Shown piece by piece: positions 6,062 to 6,303 of a stretch of 6,303 bases of DNA (position 1 is the stretch's first letter; the number at the start of each line of letters is the position of its first letter). Made by a program: the position numbers and the translations under genes. Under the pieces are notes generated by a model. That model did no database searches, was not told where the DNA came from, and worked only from the letters and a program-made list of their open reading frames with translations. This DNA is from LH-M37 sp032251315 (GTDB taxonomy: Bacteria > Pseudomonadota > Gammaproteobacteria > SZUA-229): assembly GCA_032251315.1 (NCBI GenBank), contig JAVVEE010000098.1, positions 1-6,303 of the forward strand. Direction: 5' to 3'.

Positions 6062-6303
6062 TTAAAATGATTTGCTGATAGTTAAACCGCCCCATCTGGG
6101 TTCACGAGCACTAGGCGATTTCATCGCGGGGGTGCGATGACGATAAAACAGGCTGAGTCGATATCCATCAGAGAATTCCCATACAACACCTGTTGAGAAC
6201 TCGGCCGTGAAACGTTCTAGATCATCATCGCTGAATGTTACCGCACTGTCTCGAAACTGGCCCTGAAGAATGGCGTTATACACTCGCAACTTATAGTTGC
6301 CAC
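6062..6303 (-). CDS. LpxR/DUF2219-like outer-membrane protein, C-terminal fragment cut by window edge
   Basis: The frame is open from the right edge to a TAA at 6064-6062, giving 79 complete codons (starting GNYKLRVYNA). The true start is outside the window; the TTG at 6289 is internal. The fragment has YNAILQGQFRDS, then alternating hydrophobic/polar strands (TAEFSTGVVWEF, YRLSLFYRHRTP), and ends GGLTISKSF with a terminal Phe, as expected for outer-membrane beta-barrels. The order YNA-L-G--FRDS, a strand with GVV, a Y-hydrophobic-Y-R strand, then W/FGGLTIS at the end fits the C-terminus of the lipid A 3'-O-deacylase LpxR family (DUF2219). Those proteins remove the 3' acyloxyacyl group from lipid A. 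The catalytic Asn and His lie nearer the N-terminus and cannot be inspected. The fragment converges on the operon. Confidence 0.75.
   Translation of the reverse strand, partial: GNYKLRVYNAILQGQFRDSAVTFSDDDLERFTAEFSTGVVWEFSDGYRLSLFYRHRTPAMKSPSAREPRWGGLTISKSF

Overview
The window looks like a piece of a gammaproteobacterial chromosome. This is inferred from an MtfA-type peptidase, an LpxR-type outer-membrane protein fragment, and dispersed repeats of a kind common in that class; the genus cannot be named from the sequence alone. Coding regions are moderately GC-rich, while the divergent spacer at 556-825 is AT-rich. No tRNA, rRNA, CRISPR array or transposase gene was seen.

Layout: (1) 1-555, minus strand, the N-terminal 185 codons of an mtfA-like zinc peptidase gene that runs off the left edge. 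(2) 556-825, a divergent promoter spacer. (3) 826-5541, plus strand, a compact three-gene operon. It encodes a membrane-anchored protein carrying only the FMN/3Fe-4S synthase domain of glutamate synthase (528 aa), a thiamine-diphosphate enzyme of the acetolactate synthase family (546 aa), and an NAD(P)-dependent aldehyde dehydrogenase (466 aa). The first two are separated by 91 bp; the last two overlap by 4 bp (ATGA). (4) 5542-6061, about 520 bp of non-coding DNA made of several different repeats: a direct repeat, two divergent copies of a box-hairpin-box unit, a REP-like hairpin, and a perfect 13-bp tandem duplication. (5) 6062-6303, minus strand, the C-terminal 79 residues of an LpxR/DUF2219-like outer-membrane beta-barrel, entering from the right edge and converging on the operon.

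The operon is the most interesting part. All three proteins keep their cofactor or catalytic motifs. However, the glutamate-synthase-like protein has no glutaminase domain, and the acetolactate-synthase-like protein has no regulatory small subunit next to it. A plausible but unproven reading is a small oxidative pathway. The ThDP enzyme would act on a 2-oxo acid (condensation or decarboxylation), the aldehyde dehydrogenase would oxidise a resulting aldehyde, and the membrane flavo-iron-sulfur protein would carry out a linked redox or amino-group step at the inner membrane. The real substrate cannot be deduced from the sequence.
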